Shown here in pieces: positions 1 through 11,400 of a stretch of 64,000 bases of DNA (position 1 is its first letter; each line of letters opens with the position of its first letter). The position numbers and the translations under genes were made by a program. The notes under the pieces were generated by a model. That model made no database searches. It was given only the letters and a program-made list of their open reading frames with translations, and was not told where the DNA came from. The DNA is from Lucifuga dentata. Its lineage: Eukaryota > Chordata > Actinopteri > Ophidiiformes > Bythitidae. The stretch spans positions 1 through 64,000 of the forward strand of contig VXCM01003330.1 in assembly GCA_014773175.1 (NCBI GenBank). The letters are read 5' to 3'.

Positions 1-588
1 AGACAAGGTGAAAATAAAAGCAAAGACAATAAGAAAACTAAGAGCGTCCTGGAGCCGTTCTGACATATTGCAATACCTCCAATGTGCTCGCTGGGTGTTC
101 TACGTGTTGTTGAACAACACACAATATGTTCCTTATTGTTGCTATTGTCACATGTCAGTAAATTTCCATAGTAATGGACAAACTGTAATTGCAAGTTTTA
201 TATTCATGCTGGCAGAGAGAAAGGTTCACAGTATTTTCTCTCTCTCTCTTTCCCATGGGGATGTATGGCAGAAATGCAAATTAACTAAGTACAGTTATTC
301 TGTTTCTGTACGCAGTTGAGGTACTAGTACTTACTATTTAGATTTCTAGAAAGTAGAAAATATTGGACTTTTTCTACACCACATTTATCTGACAGCTGTA
401 TTTACTAGTTACTTTGCAAATTCATAAATTCCCTACATGAGATAACCTCATCAAATATGGGCATTTTCCGTAAAAACCATCTAAAAGGCTTCATGACACA
501 ATGCTAAAGTCAAGTATTTCCATCACTGATTCTGGATGTGTTTTGTGTCTTTTTTTTTTTTTTTTNGTTTTTTTTTTTTTTTTTAAAG
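1..588 (+). other. fras1 intron, 3' part, upstream of first visible exon
   Basis: Intronic sequence. It holds nothing I can name except a T-run at about 551-584 broken by an N at position 566, which acts as the polypyrimidine tract for the following acceptor. The real length of the run is uncertain. The small open frame at 8-319 has no domain character and is not supported as coding. Confidence 0.7.
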
Positions 589-681
589 GGAGAGCGTTTG
601 AGGATCCCTGCCAACCAGTGTTGTCCGGAGTGCGTCTCTTCCTCTCAGGGCTCCTGTCAGTATGAAGGAGTCATTTATGGA
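589..681 (+). CDS. fras1: fras1 exon: end of VWC1 and start of VWC2
   Basis: Internal exon of 93 bp, phase 0 in and phase 0 out, encoding 31 residues. It follows a poly-T tract ending in AG and is closed by a strong gtaagt donor. The peptide carries the closing CCxxC motif of VWC1 (PANQCCPEC) and then the first cysteine of VWC2 (GSCQYEGVIYG). VWC modules are small disulphide-bonded domains of extracellular matrix and growth-factor-binding proteins. In FRAS1 six of them form the N-terminus. The exon holding the body of VWC1 must lie upstream of the window. The T-run before the acceptor is interrupted by an N, so tract length is uncertain, but the exon itself is clean. Confidence 0.93.
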
Positions 682-1000
682 GTAAGTTAAAGTGACAGAG
701 GAGGAAGAAAAGACTCTTCTCATTCTTCTGTCCTCTTATTTTCCTCTCCTTCAAAATGGTAAAATGCATAGAAACATGTTATGTTGATTGATTCCAAACT
801 GAGTTCTGAAGCAAACAAAGTGAGAAGCAGTTTGTATTTTCTGTTTCTCAAAAAAACCCATTATCTCTACCAAGAAGGTTCAGTGTTCCATCCCATATAT
901 GTTTTCAGTTTGTTTGATAGCTAATTTGAAGGCTGCCGCAATAACAGCAGGTTTGGCTCAAATAATACCTCAGGGTGGCCATTTATGAAGATCTTTACAT

Positions 1001-1035
<35 letters not shown>

Positions 1036-1528
1036 TTTTTTCCTGGGTTCATTGGTTCGTGATGTTGTAAATTTATTTTCCACTTTGGAATGTTTTTTGA
1101 ATTATTCTTTTTCATGTTCTGTACCATTTTTTGTAATTGATTGCCAAACTTTTATTGGCGTGCCATACTTGATGCATGTCGTCATAGCTCTTGACGTTGT
1201 GCAATTGCAACAACGTCCAGCTGACATTCGACTCTGACGGATCCTGCAGATTTGATGACGTTTGTCCTACAGGTGGAGCAACAGTAGTGAGATAAATGAA
1301 ACGGTCATGATCAGCGGTTGTGGCTCTCAGTCTTGTCCTTGTACAAAGCCTTAATACTCCCAGGATTTAGCAAAGAATCATTGCTGCCATCAGCCAGTCA
1401 GCATGATCGTTTGTCACTGTTAATTCTGATGCAGATCCAGATCCAGTTATGATAACAGATTTAGAAGATCTAGCTGAAGTGAAGTTAAATGTGTTAAAGA
1501 ATTTCCATCTTTGTTTTAAGACTTAGTT

Positions 1529-2101
1529 TTAAAGGACCATACAACCAATTTTGCATGTTTGAGCCTAATATATTCAATTTTCATACATGTTATGTTACTG
1601 ACAATCATTTCCCAAATGATAAAACCATGTCTCAGCTTTCCTGATATTTTGCAGATTCTCTTAATCTTTCAAAATCAAATATTTAAGTGATACACCCAAC
1701 TTAAAAATCCATGTTTCACCTGCTAATAGTTACGTAGCCTTATGAAGTCACGGTTGTTTAAATTTTTCAATAAACGCAGGTCTTCATTTGGGACTATATT
1801 CCCCAGTGGAGACATACATTCACTCTGCACTTTTTATTGTGCTTAAACACTAAAGTTACGCAACTTCAAAAAAAAACCTGGATACACGTCTTGTTGGTGA
1901 TGATGGATTACCTATCCCAAGAACGTTTCAAGTATCAACAAGTTGATTTTGATAACATACCGGAATGAACTGAAACCAATGGCGGTCTGGAAGATAGGAA
2001 AAATATTTTTAATTCACCGTTCCAGTAGTATGCTTTGGGAAATGATTGTCAAATGTTTATGAAAATTGAATATATTAGGCTCAAACATGCAAAATGTCCT
2101 T
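1529..2101 (+). mobile_element. TTAA-flanked inverted-repeat element, copy 1 (forward)
   Basis: Begins TTAAAGGACCATACAACC and shares its body with the other family members (GATACACCCA block, GGGACTATATTCC block, CTGAAACCAATGGCGGTCTG block). The right end is worn: it keeps AGGCTCAAACATGCAAAA and GTCCTT but has lost the GGTATG. No coding capacity is seen. Confidence 0.8.
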
Positions 2102-2370
2102 GGGACTAAAGATGTGCCTCCTTCCAGCGTCCTCAACAATCGTTTGTCTTCCGCTGATTTGCTTTTCACTTGCAGAGTTGGCTCTTTTTTTGACATTTTG
2201 GATGCTACACGTCTTAGAAAAGAATAAGGCCTTTTCAGATTCCACTGCTGTCACTCCAGTGGTGAAGTGACTCTTTACATGGATCTGATCTGTGAGGAGA
2301 GGAGGCGCAGAAAGTAGTCATGGCCTTTTGAGGGCTTTGCTACATCTTTGCTACAGTTATCAGTTCTACT

Positions 2371-2503
2371 GCTCCTCCTTTCACAAGAAGAAAAAAAAAC
2401 CTGTTTTGGTCTCACCTGTTTTTTTTTTTATTTTTANGCTCCTCCTTTCACAAGAAGAAAAAAAAACCTGTTTTGGTCTCACCTGTTTTTTTTTTTATTT
2501 TTA
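2371..2503 (+). other. N-separated exact duplicate (66 bp), assembly artefact
   Basis: Copies 2371-2436 and 2438-2503 are identical with a single N between. Same pattern at nine other places in the window. Confidence 0.85.
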
Positions 2504-3130
2504 TTTTTTATTTTTTGTTTCTTCAATGATTTAACAGTGGAAGAAATGAGAACATTAACACAAGTTGAACTGAAGTGGATCTTTGAAGGCTGATGTGATT
2601 TGACAGGATTGGAATTATGCTGATACAGACAAAAATTGTGGTAGAAGTGCACATCTAAAAGTATTGACTGTCTTCTGAGCAGGAAACTTTGTAATTTGCA
2701 GGAGCATAAAACTTGAGCAGAAAAAAAAATTAATCCGCTGTGATCTTATTATCTTGAGGATTGGCAAAGGACAGAAATATCATTAACCAGCTTTGTTTGT
2801 CTCATGATGGCGTTATAGCCAATAGCATCTTTTACTGGTCGCTCCGCTCTAGAATCTGAAAATAGAGATCAGTGTTTCAGTTTGACAGTAACATGGTAAT
2901 GTCCTCTCACTGTTTTATCTGTTTCCTCCTCTCTAATTTAATCTTCCCATCTCTCTCTCTTTATCTCACATCTATCCTCTACCTTCTCTCCTCTCCTCCT
3001 GGGCTGTGTTCTCTTGTCTGTCACTCAGATTTAAGCGTAGAACATAGTCGTGTCCCTGGAGAGAAAAAACATCTTTCCTGATCCTCTTCCTGTCTCTTTT
3101 CCCATCTGGTTGTATCTCTGCGTAATCGTC

Positions 3131-3141
3131 ACTCTCTCTCT

Positions 3142-3199
<58 letters not shown>

Positions 3200-3208
3200 N
3201 CTCTCTCT
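3131..3208 (+). repeat. (CT)n microsatellite at a splice acceptor
   Basis: Nearly pure CT/TC repeat, interrupted by CCC units and an N at 3200, ending 11 bases before the VWC2 exon. It serves as the upstream pyrimidine tract. Confidence 0.95.
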
Positions 3209-3219
3209 GGTTCCCACAG

Positions 3220-3379
3220 CATGACAGCCAGTGGACTCCCTCGCCCTGCTCATTGTGTATTTGCTCCAGAGGCAGCGTATCCTGCAGCGCGTTACCCTGC
3301 CTCCCTCTCAGCTGCCCCACGGGCCAGAGCCCTTTCACCCCGGCTGGAGAGTGCTGCCCTAAGTGTGGACTCCACGGAG
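3220..3379 (+). CDS. fras1: fras1 exon: body of VWC2
   Basis: Internal exon of 160 bp, phase 0 in and phase 1 out. It completes VWC2: HDSQW, then CSLCIC, single cysteines in VSC, LPC and LSC, and the closing ECCPKC, making ten cysteines with the one in the previous exon. The domain is therefore intact. The exon leaves one base (G) that joins AG of the next exon to give Glu. The acceptor cccacag lies 11 bases after the CT repeat (3131-3208), which makes an unusually long pyrimidine tract. The donor is gtgaat. Several overlapping open frames here come from the CT repeat and are not coding. Confidence 0.95.
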
Positions 3380-4901
3380 GTGAATGCATACGGCTGCAAA
3401 ATATCTCTTTTGTCGTTCAAGTTTTTAGTTGTTTTCAAATGTAAAAGTGTAAACTTCCATTCCACATTCTGAAACAGAAAACTACAAAACACCTCACACA
3501 ATTAGATACGCAATCTCTGCCCAGTGAATCACGCTGAAGTATTATCACAGCAAACACGGCTCTGAGACATGATAAGCAGTAGTTGTGCTCCGGACAGTGA
3601 TCTACGAGTTGCTCTACTCGCTGACTACGCTCTCGATGCCATGCGCCTCAGTCATCGCATGGAATGGAGTGCATAGCAACACACATCATCAAGAAGCACC
3701 CAGAGCAGACACAGCTGACATGATTGCAGATTATATATACCAGTTCACAAACCTGGAAGCCCTTTCTGACTGCTGATATTTTGCCGTGCAATCGCCTTTC
3801 TGCTCAGATCATGGTACGATTTTAAAATTTGTGTTTTACAACTTGGGAAATTGCTCTATATCAGATGTCAAATACAACTATTCTATCAATGGAAATATCA
3901 GCAACGGACAGGTGAAAGTTGAATTTGGTTGAACTTTGAGTTCAGCAACAGAGAGGAGAATCCAACATGTCGCTTAAGGTGGTGTGCCCTGAGGTTAGGA
4001 GTCACTGCTCAGCTCCCAATACACAATAATGGAACAGCCGGCTCAGAAGCACCGCTCACCAGTTATCGTATGAAATCAGCTTAAGTGTGTTTGTGCTGCA
4101 GCCAACACAGTGCCTCATTACCTCACTTCCTCCTCTTCCTCCTCTATATGTGACCTCTGCTCCAGTAGAGATGTCACATGGCTCCAACTCCAATTAAGAA
4201 ATTCTCACGAAATTCTCACCAAAATCTTACGCCCCTGCCCAAGGAGAGGCCTCAGCTGTTGTCCAAAGAGGGACAGCAGAATATTTGCTGCTTGGGAAAA
4301 GCAATGGAAATTCATTAGTTTAGTATATAAATACTGTAAAAGTTCAGACATGAATACAAAGTGAGTTTTGTCTTCTTTTTAGTTATGAATTTGAATACTT
4401 GAGTGTTTTTTTTTTTTTTTNTTTTTTTTTTTTTTTGCAGTGTGAGGTATTTCTAGCCACGAACAACCAATGCATCAACAGTTGATGTTAGCTGTGTGTG
4501 TGTGCGTATGTGTGTCGTGTGAGAGAGACAGATAAAGAAATTAATCCAGTTCACAGTGGTCTATTTTTTCTTGTATTGATCTCTGAAGTGTTTGTTGTTC
4601 CACTTTTTTTGGATTGCATGTTGGTGGACACCATGTCCTCCATCAAACATGATCCTGTTGCGGTGAACTGCACGATTTGAGAGTGAACGGAGCAGCTGTT
4701 ACTGCTCTGAAAGCTTAATTTTTGTACTAACAATGTCTTGGAGCCACAATGATGCATCCCTGTGGTTAGCAGCTAATTAGCGACTGAGTGTTTTTCATGA
4801 CTATAAATCAGTGTGTGTGTGTGAGCAAACAATGCTTGAACAGTCTGTTCAATACCTGATGCCTGTTTTCATTGTTTACTCAATGTGTGTGTGTTTCTCA
4901 G
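3380..4901 (+). other. fras1 intron between VWC2 and VWC3
   Basis: Intron of 1522 bp, donor gtgaat, acceptor ttctcag. A poly-T run with an N at 4421 and short TG runs at about 4492-4513 and 4810-4822 are the only recognisable content. I see no gene or element in the rest. Confidence 0.8.
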
Positions 4902-5035
4902 AGTCTTGCTCCTGGCAGGGTGGGGTGTACAGGGACGGTGAGGAGTGGAAGCCAAGCCTCTGTTCAAAGTGTGTTTGCAGTAATGGTGAGGTCCAGTGTT
5001 TGGTTGCAGAATGTCAGCAAGTAGCCTGCAGACCG
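4902..5035 (+). CDS. fras1: fras1 exon: first two thirds of VWC3
   Basis: Internal exon of 134 bp, phase 1 in and phase 0 out. It opens VWC3 with SCSWQGGVYRDGEEW, then CSKCVC and the three spaced cysteines VQC, AEC and VAC. The junction with the previous exon gives KCGLHG-E-SC. The donor is a consensus gtgagt followed within a few bases by a CA repeat. Unlike VWC2, VWC4 and VWC6, this module has no intron before its Gly-Glu-Trp motif; its intron falls after the seventh cysteine instead. Confidence 0.95.
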
Positions 5036-5133
5036 GTGAGTTTCTGAGCACACACACACACACATACACACACACAAACATGAACACATACTGTACATAC
5101 ACACCACCTGTTCTAAGTGTGCGTTTTCTCCAG
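5036..5133 (+). other. Very short fras1 intron (98 bp) containing a CA repeat
   Basis: The shortest intron in the window: gtgagt donor, CA repeat at about 5049-5081, acceptor ttctccag. It splits VWC3 after its seventh cysteine. Confidence 0.93.
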
Positions 5134-5217
5134 CATGAGAACTTGGTGATTCCGCCAGGGCAGTGCTGCCCTCAGTGTGTGTCCAACCCCTGTTTGTCTG
5201 CTGGAAAGCAGTACCAG
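5134..5217 (+). CDS. fras1: fras1 exon: end of VWC3 and start of VWC4
   Basis: Internal exon of 84 bp, phase 0 on both sides, 28 residues. It closes VWC3 with PPGQCCPQC and opens VWC4 with NPCLSAGKQYQ. Together with the preceding exon it gives VWC3 its full set of ten cysteines. The donor is gtgggt. The residues before the exon end match the point where VWC2 and VWC6 are also interrupted, just ahead of the Gly-Glu-Trp motif. Because it is phase 0-0 its loss would keep the frame but would fuse two half domains. Confidence 0.95.
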
Positions 5218-5818
5218 GTGGGTGATACATGGCTGCCGTGTGTGTTCTCATCTCTAGCCATGAAACATTGCATTGTATCCACCGCATTTCTACAAACATG
5301 ACTACAGCCCTAAATTACTGTATTTGTAATACACAAATGTGTATTAATTATATAGTTGTTGGGATTAGACTGATATGATTAACATGATGATGGTTTATTG
5401 GTAAAATAGTGGCAAAGGTATTTAACACAAGTTTAATGAAAAGAAGTGCAGTTTGTCCGGATCATTGGAATTAATATCTCGTGTTTGCTGCAGTTGTATC
5501 TTGACTGACAGAACATGGAAAGTTCCAGAAAATGCACTGGGATAGCAAAGACGAGTGTTCAGGACACATTCAGCTCCAGAAATATCCCTTTATAAGTTAT
5601 TATGATACTGCAAGAAATAGATTTTTGCCTTGTAAACAAGAAACCCAGCTCCTCTCAGGTGGTGCTCAGTGTGTGTGTGTGTGTGTGTTTCTGTATGTGC
5701 CGTCACTGTTACTTCTTACTTCTTCTGTTCTGGCGTGTGTATTTCCTGTATCTATCGTGTGTTGAGCTTGAGGAGGCTAATGCTCACATCTGATAGCCCC
5801 TGCCTCTTACTTAGAAGC

Positions 5819-5854
<36 letters not shown>

Positions 5855-5897
5855 TTTGGTGGTAGTTTATTGTGTAACTCTTTGTGTATCTCAACAG
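5218..5897 (+). other. fras1 intron inside VWC4 (first)
   Basis: Intron of 680 bp, donor gtgggt, acceptor tcaacag. It contains TG repeats at about 5669-5688 and 5821-5852. Nothing else is recognised. Confidence 0.88.
5821..5852 (+). repeat. (GT)n microsatellite
   Basis: Sixteen GT units 45 bases before the VWC4 middle exon; a shorter run is at 5669-5688. Confidence 0.95.
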
Positions 5898-5999
5898 CAT
5901 GGTGAGCAATGGCAGAAGAATGCCTGCACCACATGTGTGTGCGACCATGGTCAGTCTCGCTGCCACACACAAACCTGTCAGCCTGTCACCTGTGACAAG
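5898..5999 (+). CDS. fras1: fras1 exon: middle of VWC4
   Basis: Internal exon of 102 bp, phase 0-0, 34 residues. It starts with HGEQW, the conserved tryptophan motif of VWC modules, followed by CTTCVC and cysteines in SRC, QTC and VTC. VWC4 is the only module in this window with introns at both possible positions, so this exon is its isolated core. The donor is gtgggt. It is flanked on both sides by dinucleotide repeats. Confidence 0.95.
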
Positions 6000-6330
6000 G
6001 TGGGTAGATACACACATACTCACACACACATATGCTAAAACATGTTGACATTTCATTTTACAGTATGTTTCTCCCTCATACATTTTCATCTGCATTGAAA
6101 GTGAATAATGGTAATGAGATCTTTAACTTTGTTTCACTTCATACATACAAATATGCGTGTGTACACATATATACACACAGACACACACACACACACACAT
6201 ACACACACACATTTATTGTATGCAAATTTCAGCTTGCAGCTTCAACTCTGCACTGAACATCTTTTTACTAAAGCCAGACACAAAACAATCTAGAGTACGC
6301 TGCACACATACAGCACATGGGTGACATACA

Positions 6331-6369
<39 letters not shown>

Positions 6370-7496
6370 TCAATCATGAAAAATCTTTAAATGTCTGAAA
6401 ATACTTGTATATCTTAAATCCAGTTGTAGGACTGTTAAAATGTTTTGCTGTCGTGACTGATGTTATTCTGGTGAGAAAATCAAACCAGTTAGGACGATTT
6501 TCTTTTTTTTTTTTTTTNTTTTTTTTTTTTTTGATGAAGATAGCTAAATAGCATCAAGTAATTTGTTTTATTTATTTGTTATGATGAACATTTCAACATA
6601 ACGTATAAATAAAACAAATTACTATTGCACTATTGCAATTGTGTGCTTCGTAACCTGATTTTTATTTTCATCATTATTCAGTTTTGAGTTTTTGTGGCAC
6701 ATTTTTTATTAGGTTTTATAAACTGTTCATGTATATAAATGAAAAAAAGTGGAACTAAGCAGTGATACCATGAACCTTGTAAATTATATAGGCTCGATAT
6801 CATGAACGTGGCCACAAACAGCTCCTAGTTCTGGCGGTTGCTGAAAACCTTTCTGAAGCATTGTGGTATTTTGCTATGAGTTTCCAAATTTTTCTTTACC
6901 TAAAAAACTTAAAACAAAAATGTCACAGCTCTCGCCATGGTTGAGGACATTTAACAGCCCGTATTCTGCACTGAAGATAGCAGAAAAAAGTAAAGAAGGC
7001 AGCGCTGCAAAGAGAGGATCAGCTGCCATGAAGCTTCAAAAGCGGCACTGTGAAATGAAAAGACACAGACAGACAAACGGGTATAACTACCTGCTCTGCT
7101 GCGGGAATAAATGCCAGTGATTCAGGAGTAAAACAGACATGATTTAGAATAGTCTTTGAGCTCACTGCTGGATGATGTGAAGCGTCTTCAGAAAATGCAG
7201 AGGATCTAAAGTGTGGAAGAGTTAATCAATGGTGTCGGTAAATCCACACCTCAGCAGTTTCAAATAAAATCGTAGAAACCAAGCTGCTCGGTTTGTTTCC
7301 ATTTAACAACACAACAAACTGTTTCTTCATCCTCTTATCTGTCTCTCTCTCCGCTGAAATGCGCCCACAGAACCAATCCAACATTTTTTCTGAGCCCCTT
7401 GGATTTTCTTTGTCTCATCTCATGGTTTCCTTCATCTGTACTGTAAATTCAAAATAAAACCCAAACATAAAATCACAGCCTGATGCTTCTTTGCAG
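6000..7496 (+). other. fras1 intron inside VWC4 (second)
   Basis: Intron of 1497 bp, donor gtgggt, acceptor tttgcag. It holds CA repeats at about 6176-6211 and 6332-6368 and a poly-T run with an N at 6518. The 85-codon open frame at 6863-7120 has no recognisable domain and is treated as chance. Confidence 0.85.
6332..6368 (+). repeat. (AC)n microsatellite
   Basis: Uninterrupted AC repeat; a broken CA repeat precedes it at about 6176-6211. Confidence 0.95.
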
Positions 7497-7688
7497 GGGC
7501 AGACCAAAGTGAAGCGGGCCGGTCGGTGCTGCGATGAATGCGCCGCCACCAAGGGTAGCTGCCTGTACGAGGGCGCAGTGCGTTACCATGGAGACATGTG
7601 GAATGGGACGGGCTGTGAGTTCTGTACCTGTGACCGAGGTCAGGTCCTCTGCCAGAAGGCTGAGTGTGGCCGCGTTGAATGTCCACAG
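7497..7688 (+). CDS. fras1: fras1 exon: end of VWC4 and most of VWC5
   Basis: Internal exon of 192 bp, the longest here, phase 0-0, 64 residues. It closes VWC4 (GRCCDEC) and carries VWC5 through its seventh cysteine: GSCLYEGAVRYHGDMW, then CEFCTC, VLC, AEC and VEC. An Asn-Gly-Thr sequon after the tryptophan (DMWNGT) is a possible N-glycosylation site. The acceptor is tttgcag and the donor gtaggc. A TTAA-flanked transposon copy begins only about 60 bp downstream of the donor. Confidence 0.96.
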
Positions 7689-7746
7689 GTAGGCCAAACA
7701 TTCACTTTCATTCTAGAAAGGCAAAAGACCTCGGATTTGGCTTATT

Positions 7747-8457
7747 TTAAAGGACCATACCACTCATTTTGCATGTTTGAGCCTGATATATTGACTTTTC
7801 ATACACGTAAGACTCCTGATAGTTGTTTCCCAAAGGATAAAACTGTATTTCAGCTTTCCTGATATTTTGTAAAGTCTCTTAATTTTTCAAAATGAAATAT
7901 TCAAGTGATACACCCACCTTAAAAATTGATGTTTCGCCTGCTAATAGTTACNTTCAAAATGAAATATTCAAGTGATACACCCACCTTAAAAATTGATGTT
8001 TCGCCTGCTAATAGTTACGCAGTCTTATGAAGTCATGGTCATTTGTATTTTTCGATAAACACAGGTCTTCTTTTGGGACTATATTCCCTGGTGGAGGCAT
8101 ACATTCACTCTATGCTTTTTATTGCACTTAAANTCTTCTTTTGGGACTATATTCCCTGGTGGAGGCATACATTCACTCTATGCTTTTTATTGCACTTAAA
8201 CACTAAAATTATGAAATTAAAAAAAAAAACAAAAAACCTGAATACATGTCTTGTTGGTGATGATGGATTGGATTACCTATCCCAAGAACGTTTCAAGTAT
8301 CAACAAGTTGATTTTAATAGTGTATCAGAATGAACTGAAACCAGTGGCGATCTGGAAGGTAGGAAAAACATTTTTAATTCACCGTTCCAGTCGTATGCTT
8401 TGGGAAATGATTGTCAGTAATCTTACATGTATGAAAATTGGGAGTATGGTCCTTTAA
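7747..8457 (+). mobile_element. TTAA-flanked inverted-repeat element, copy 2 (forward)
   Basis: Starts TTAAAGGACCATACC and ends GTATGGTCCTTTAA, so TTAA stands on both sides. Apparent length is inflated by two N-separated duplicates inside it (7886-8018 and 8066-8200). The right arm lacks the AATATATTAGGCTC stretch found in other copies. Non-coding. It starts about 60 bp after the VWC5 exon donor. Confidence 0.85.
7886..8200 (+). other. Two N-separated exact duplicates (66 and 67 bp), assembly artefacts
   Basis: 7886-7951 equals 7953-8018, and 8066-8132 equals 8134-8200, each with one N between. Both lie in transposon copy 2. Confidence 0.85.
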
Positions 8458-11400
8458 CACTAAATGCAAATGGCTCACAATATTTATTTCACAATAAATG
8501 CATAGAAATAAAAAGGAATTATGCACCAGAACAACTGGAAGGCTTTTAATAAAAAACAGGAAGTGTTTCATTTACATTACAGCAAACTGCAGCAAAAGCA
8601 AATTAAAACAACAAAAACAGAAGATTAGAACAAATTACAGAGTTGCTACTAAAATAGGAATTGAATACAATTACAAGTCACATTTAAAATACAGGCTTTT
8701 CTGATGTAATAGCCAGTATTCAGAATGAAAGCCATTTTGAATGTTAGAAGAAGTTTTCATATTGGGTTGTTATTGTATTTATCAAGCCATCGCCTTCTGT
8801 CTGGGATATTTCACTGAGTTCAGATAAAGTGAAATGAAAGATGAGATCTGAGATCAAATATGAGATCAAGACATTGACTGAGGTCATGTCCTCTGTAAGT
8901 TTTCTGGGAATTTAGGAGTTTTAGTGACCTGAGGTGCTGTTTAACTTCTGCTGAGACCTCCTGTTTTTCAAAATATTAACTTTTAAGGAATTTAGAAAAT
9001 CGGACATGTTCTGAGGTTGATGAAAATCCGAAGCGCTTAAAGTTGATTTATGAGTTCTGTTGGAAAACATGAGCATCATCAAATTTGGAGACAGAAGGAT
9101 TTCACTGGACAGCAACATCTTGGTGGATTTTTAAAGGATGTTTTCACTGTTTTTAGACTCAGCATCTTTAAATATGACTATTTTTACGTGAACAAAGTTA
9201 AAGGATTCAGGATTCCGCTTCCAGAATTTTATTACTATTAGCATGCAGATGTGTCTCAGAAAATACCATCAATACAAAGTATTTAAACAAAACACTAAAG
9301 CAACTGTTTTTTGGTGTTTGGACAAAATCTTCTGACACAAAACGGATGAAACTTTTAGTAAGTTTTAAAAATAAAACGTACATAAAATGACAGGGTCAGT
9401 ATTTGTATAACTTTGGACTTGGACTCAGTCTTGTACAATTCAATTCTGGAACACAGCTCAACTTTAGTATTTCCAAACTTTTGGGCTCCAGTCCTAATAT
9501 TTCTCATATTTTGAACTTGGACTCTTAATTCAGTACTTCCAAACTTTTAGACTTTGTCTAGAAGTTATTATTTATAAAATCATGTCTTGCGTTCCGGGCT
9601 AGGGGAACCAGAGCAGTAACATAGAATGATGTGGTGAAACCTTTATCTCATCCCTGCTCCCAAGGATGACCAGCAACTTGCAGATTGACAATTTAGAAGT
9701 AACAATTATTTTACTTTTCTTAACACAGGATTGAGGGAGAATAATGCCAAAACAGGAACCAATAATCACTAGTAAGACTAGGATAACCTCTAAACAAAAT
9801 GAAAAACAAAGAAATAAATCTAACCAAACTGTCCTGTAAGACAAAGGTGTACAGAATTAAAAATGGCTTGTTTTAAGTAATAACTTAACAAAGTTACAAG
9901 TGGGCCGATTCTGAACCCACACACACAGACAAATCTGACACAGAATCACAGAATTACTACGAAGTACTCACGACAGCTTTCTTAGAAACAATCAATCAAT
10001 CTAACACACTGAATCAGAGCAGAGAACAAAGCTGCATGGAGCGTTGACAGCAGGACCGAGAAGTGAGGCGTCACATCAGGAAGTGCATCTTCTGGTTTTT
10101 TATACTTGGGAGCGGAGACATGTGGACCAATGACAGCTCTCAGTAATCGCCTCAGGAAGCCAATCAGCAGACGACACCTGCTTCACTGACGGCCAGATTT
10201 CCTATGATTTCCTGCGCTCACACATGCACGCACACAGTCACACAGCGCACAACACATGCTCTGGAGAGGGAGAGTTTGCGACAATACAATACAATATAAA
10301 CAACATAAAATGACCCAGGGTCGTAACACATGGCTCTGGATGTTGTAACAGCAACAAAGCAGTTAAAAAAAAACCAAAAAAAAAACACCCAAAACAAAAC
10401 ACTAAGTAAACTCATACAAGCTACAACAAGAAAACATGTCAGACACACATATGAGTTTAAAGTCTCAATTCAGCTGATATCCACACACTCATTTCACTCA
10501 GGAATGTTCCGGCGTCTTCATCGGTGAAGCAAACACAACAGCGGCATCAGCGGAGCGTTCATGTGAAGACATCTCAGGCTTTGGCCTTGTTAGTAATGTA
10601 GGTCGTTGGATGTGGGAAATTTTCAAGACAAAACACACAAAGTATTTGTTAAGGTTATTAGCTGCTGTTTCCATAGTTACTTTAATCCCCTAATATAACC
10701 CAGTTTGGGCTCGGCGCCTTGTTAACTCAACGCCTCGTTCAATGTTTTCTTATGTCATGCCGTTTCAATAATATCTCCCCCCCCCATGATCAAATACGCC
10801 CTCATTAATCATGCTTTATGCTAATAATTACTGCTGCCAAGTGTCATTAGCTGTAAATAGCATAATTGGCATTTGTCCAGGTTTTGAATTAAACAAGGTC
10901 GCCGAGCTGTCAGGATCAGTGCCATGCAGCGTTCATCCTGTGTGTCACTGAGCAGATCAAATAAAACAAGGTTATGGGTTCAATTCCATGTGAGGGTCAA
11001 CAGGCAGAGCAAGGCACCAACAGCGGGAATGCTGGATAAACTATCAATATAACAGAGTAAAAACACATTCCTTACAGGTGAATGCTGCGTTTCAAATTTG
11101 TAAAAGTAAATGAGTAGCTGTAAAAAAAAAAAAAAAAAAAAAATTACTAACCGAAAGTATGAAAAGTAAAACTACTCACCATGAAAAATGGACTCAGTCA
11201 TAGTTCTGAAATTTAAAATACACAAAATTTGATATGCAAAGTTTTCATCTGATTGGGCATCTCTCGCAATGTGGATTTTCCTGCTTTAAATCGGTTTTAA
11301 TAGTTATATGCTCATTAAATGACATTTAAAATTCATTGTCATTCAGTTGAAATATTGCTGGTTTTCTTTTAAGAGTTGTTTTGATTTTTTTGTGCCAACA

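Larger units (their letters stand above)
682..3219 (+). other. fras1 intron between VWC2 halves
   Basis: Intron of 2538 bp with gtaagt donor and cccacag acceptor. It holds an A-run at 1006-1033, a TTAA-flanked inverted-repeat element at 1529-2101, an N-separated duplicate at 2371-2503 and a long CT microsatellite directly before the acceptor. No coding sequence is seen. Confidence 0.85.

Noticed and set aside
1193..1217. Short inverted repeat (GACGTTGT, GCAATTGCA, ACAACGTC)
   Set aside because: Eight-base arms are expected by chance in 64 kb and nothing around it supports a function.
3050..3472. Open frame of 140 codons across the CT repeat and the VWC2 exon
   Set aside because: It is in a different frame from the VWC cysteine pattern and is mostly Ser-Leu repeat; the exon in the correct frame joins both neighbours.
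7886..8200. Apparent tandem repeats inside transposon copy 2
   Set aside because: Exact copies separated by a single N match the assembly artefact seen at other places and should not be read as biological repeats.
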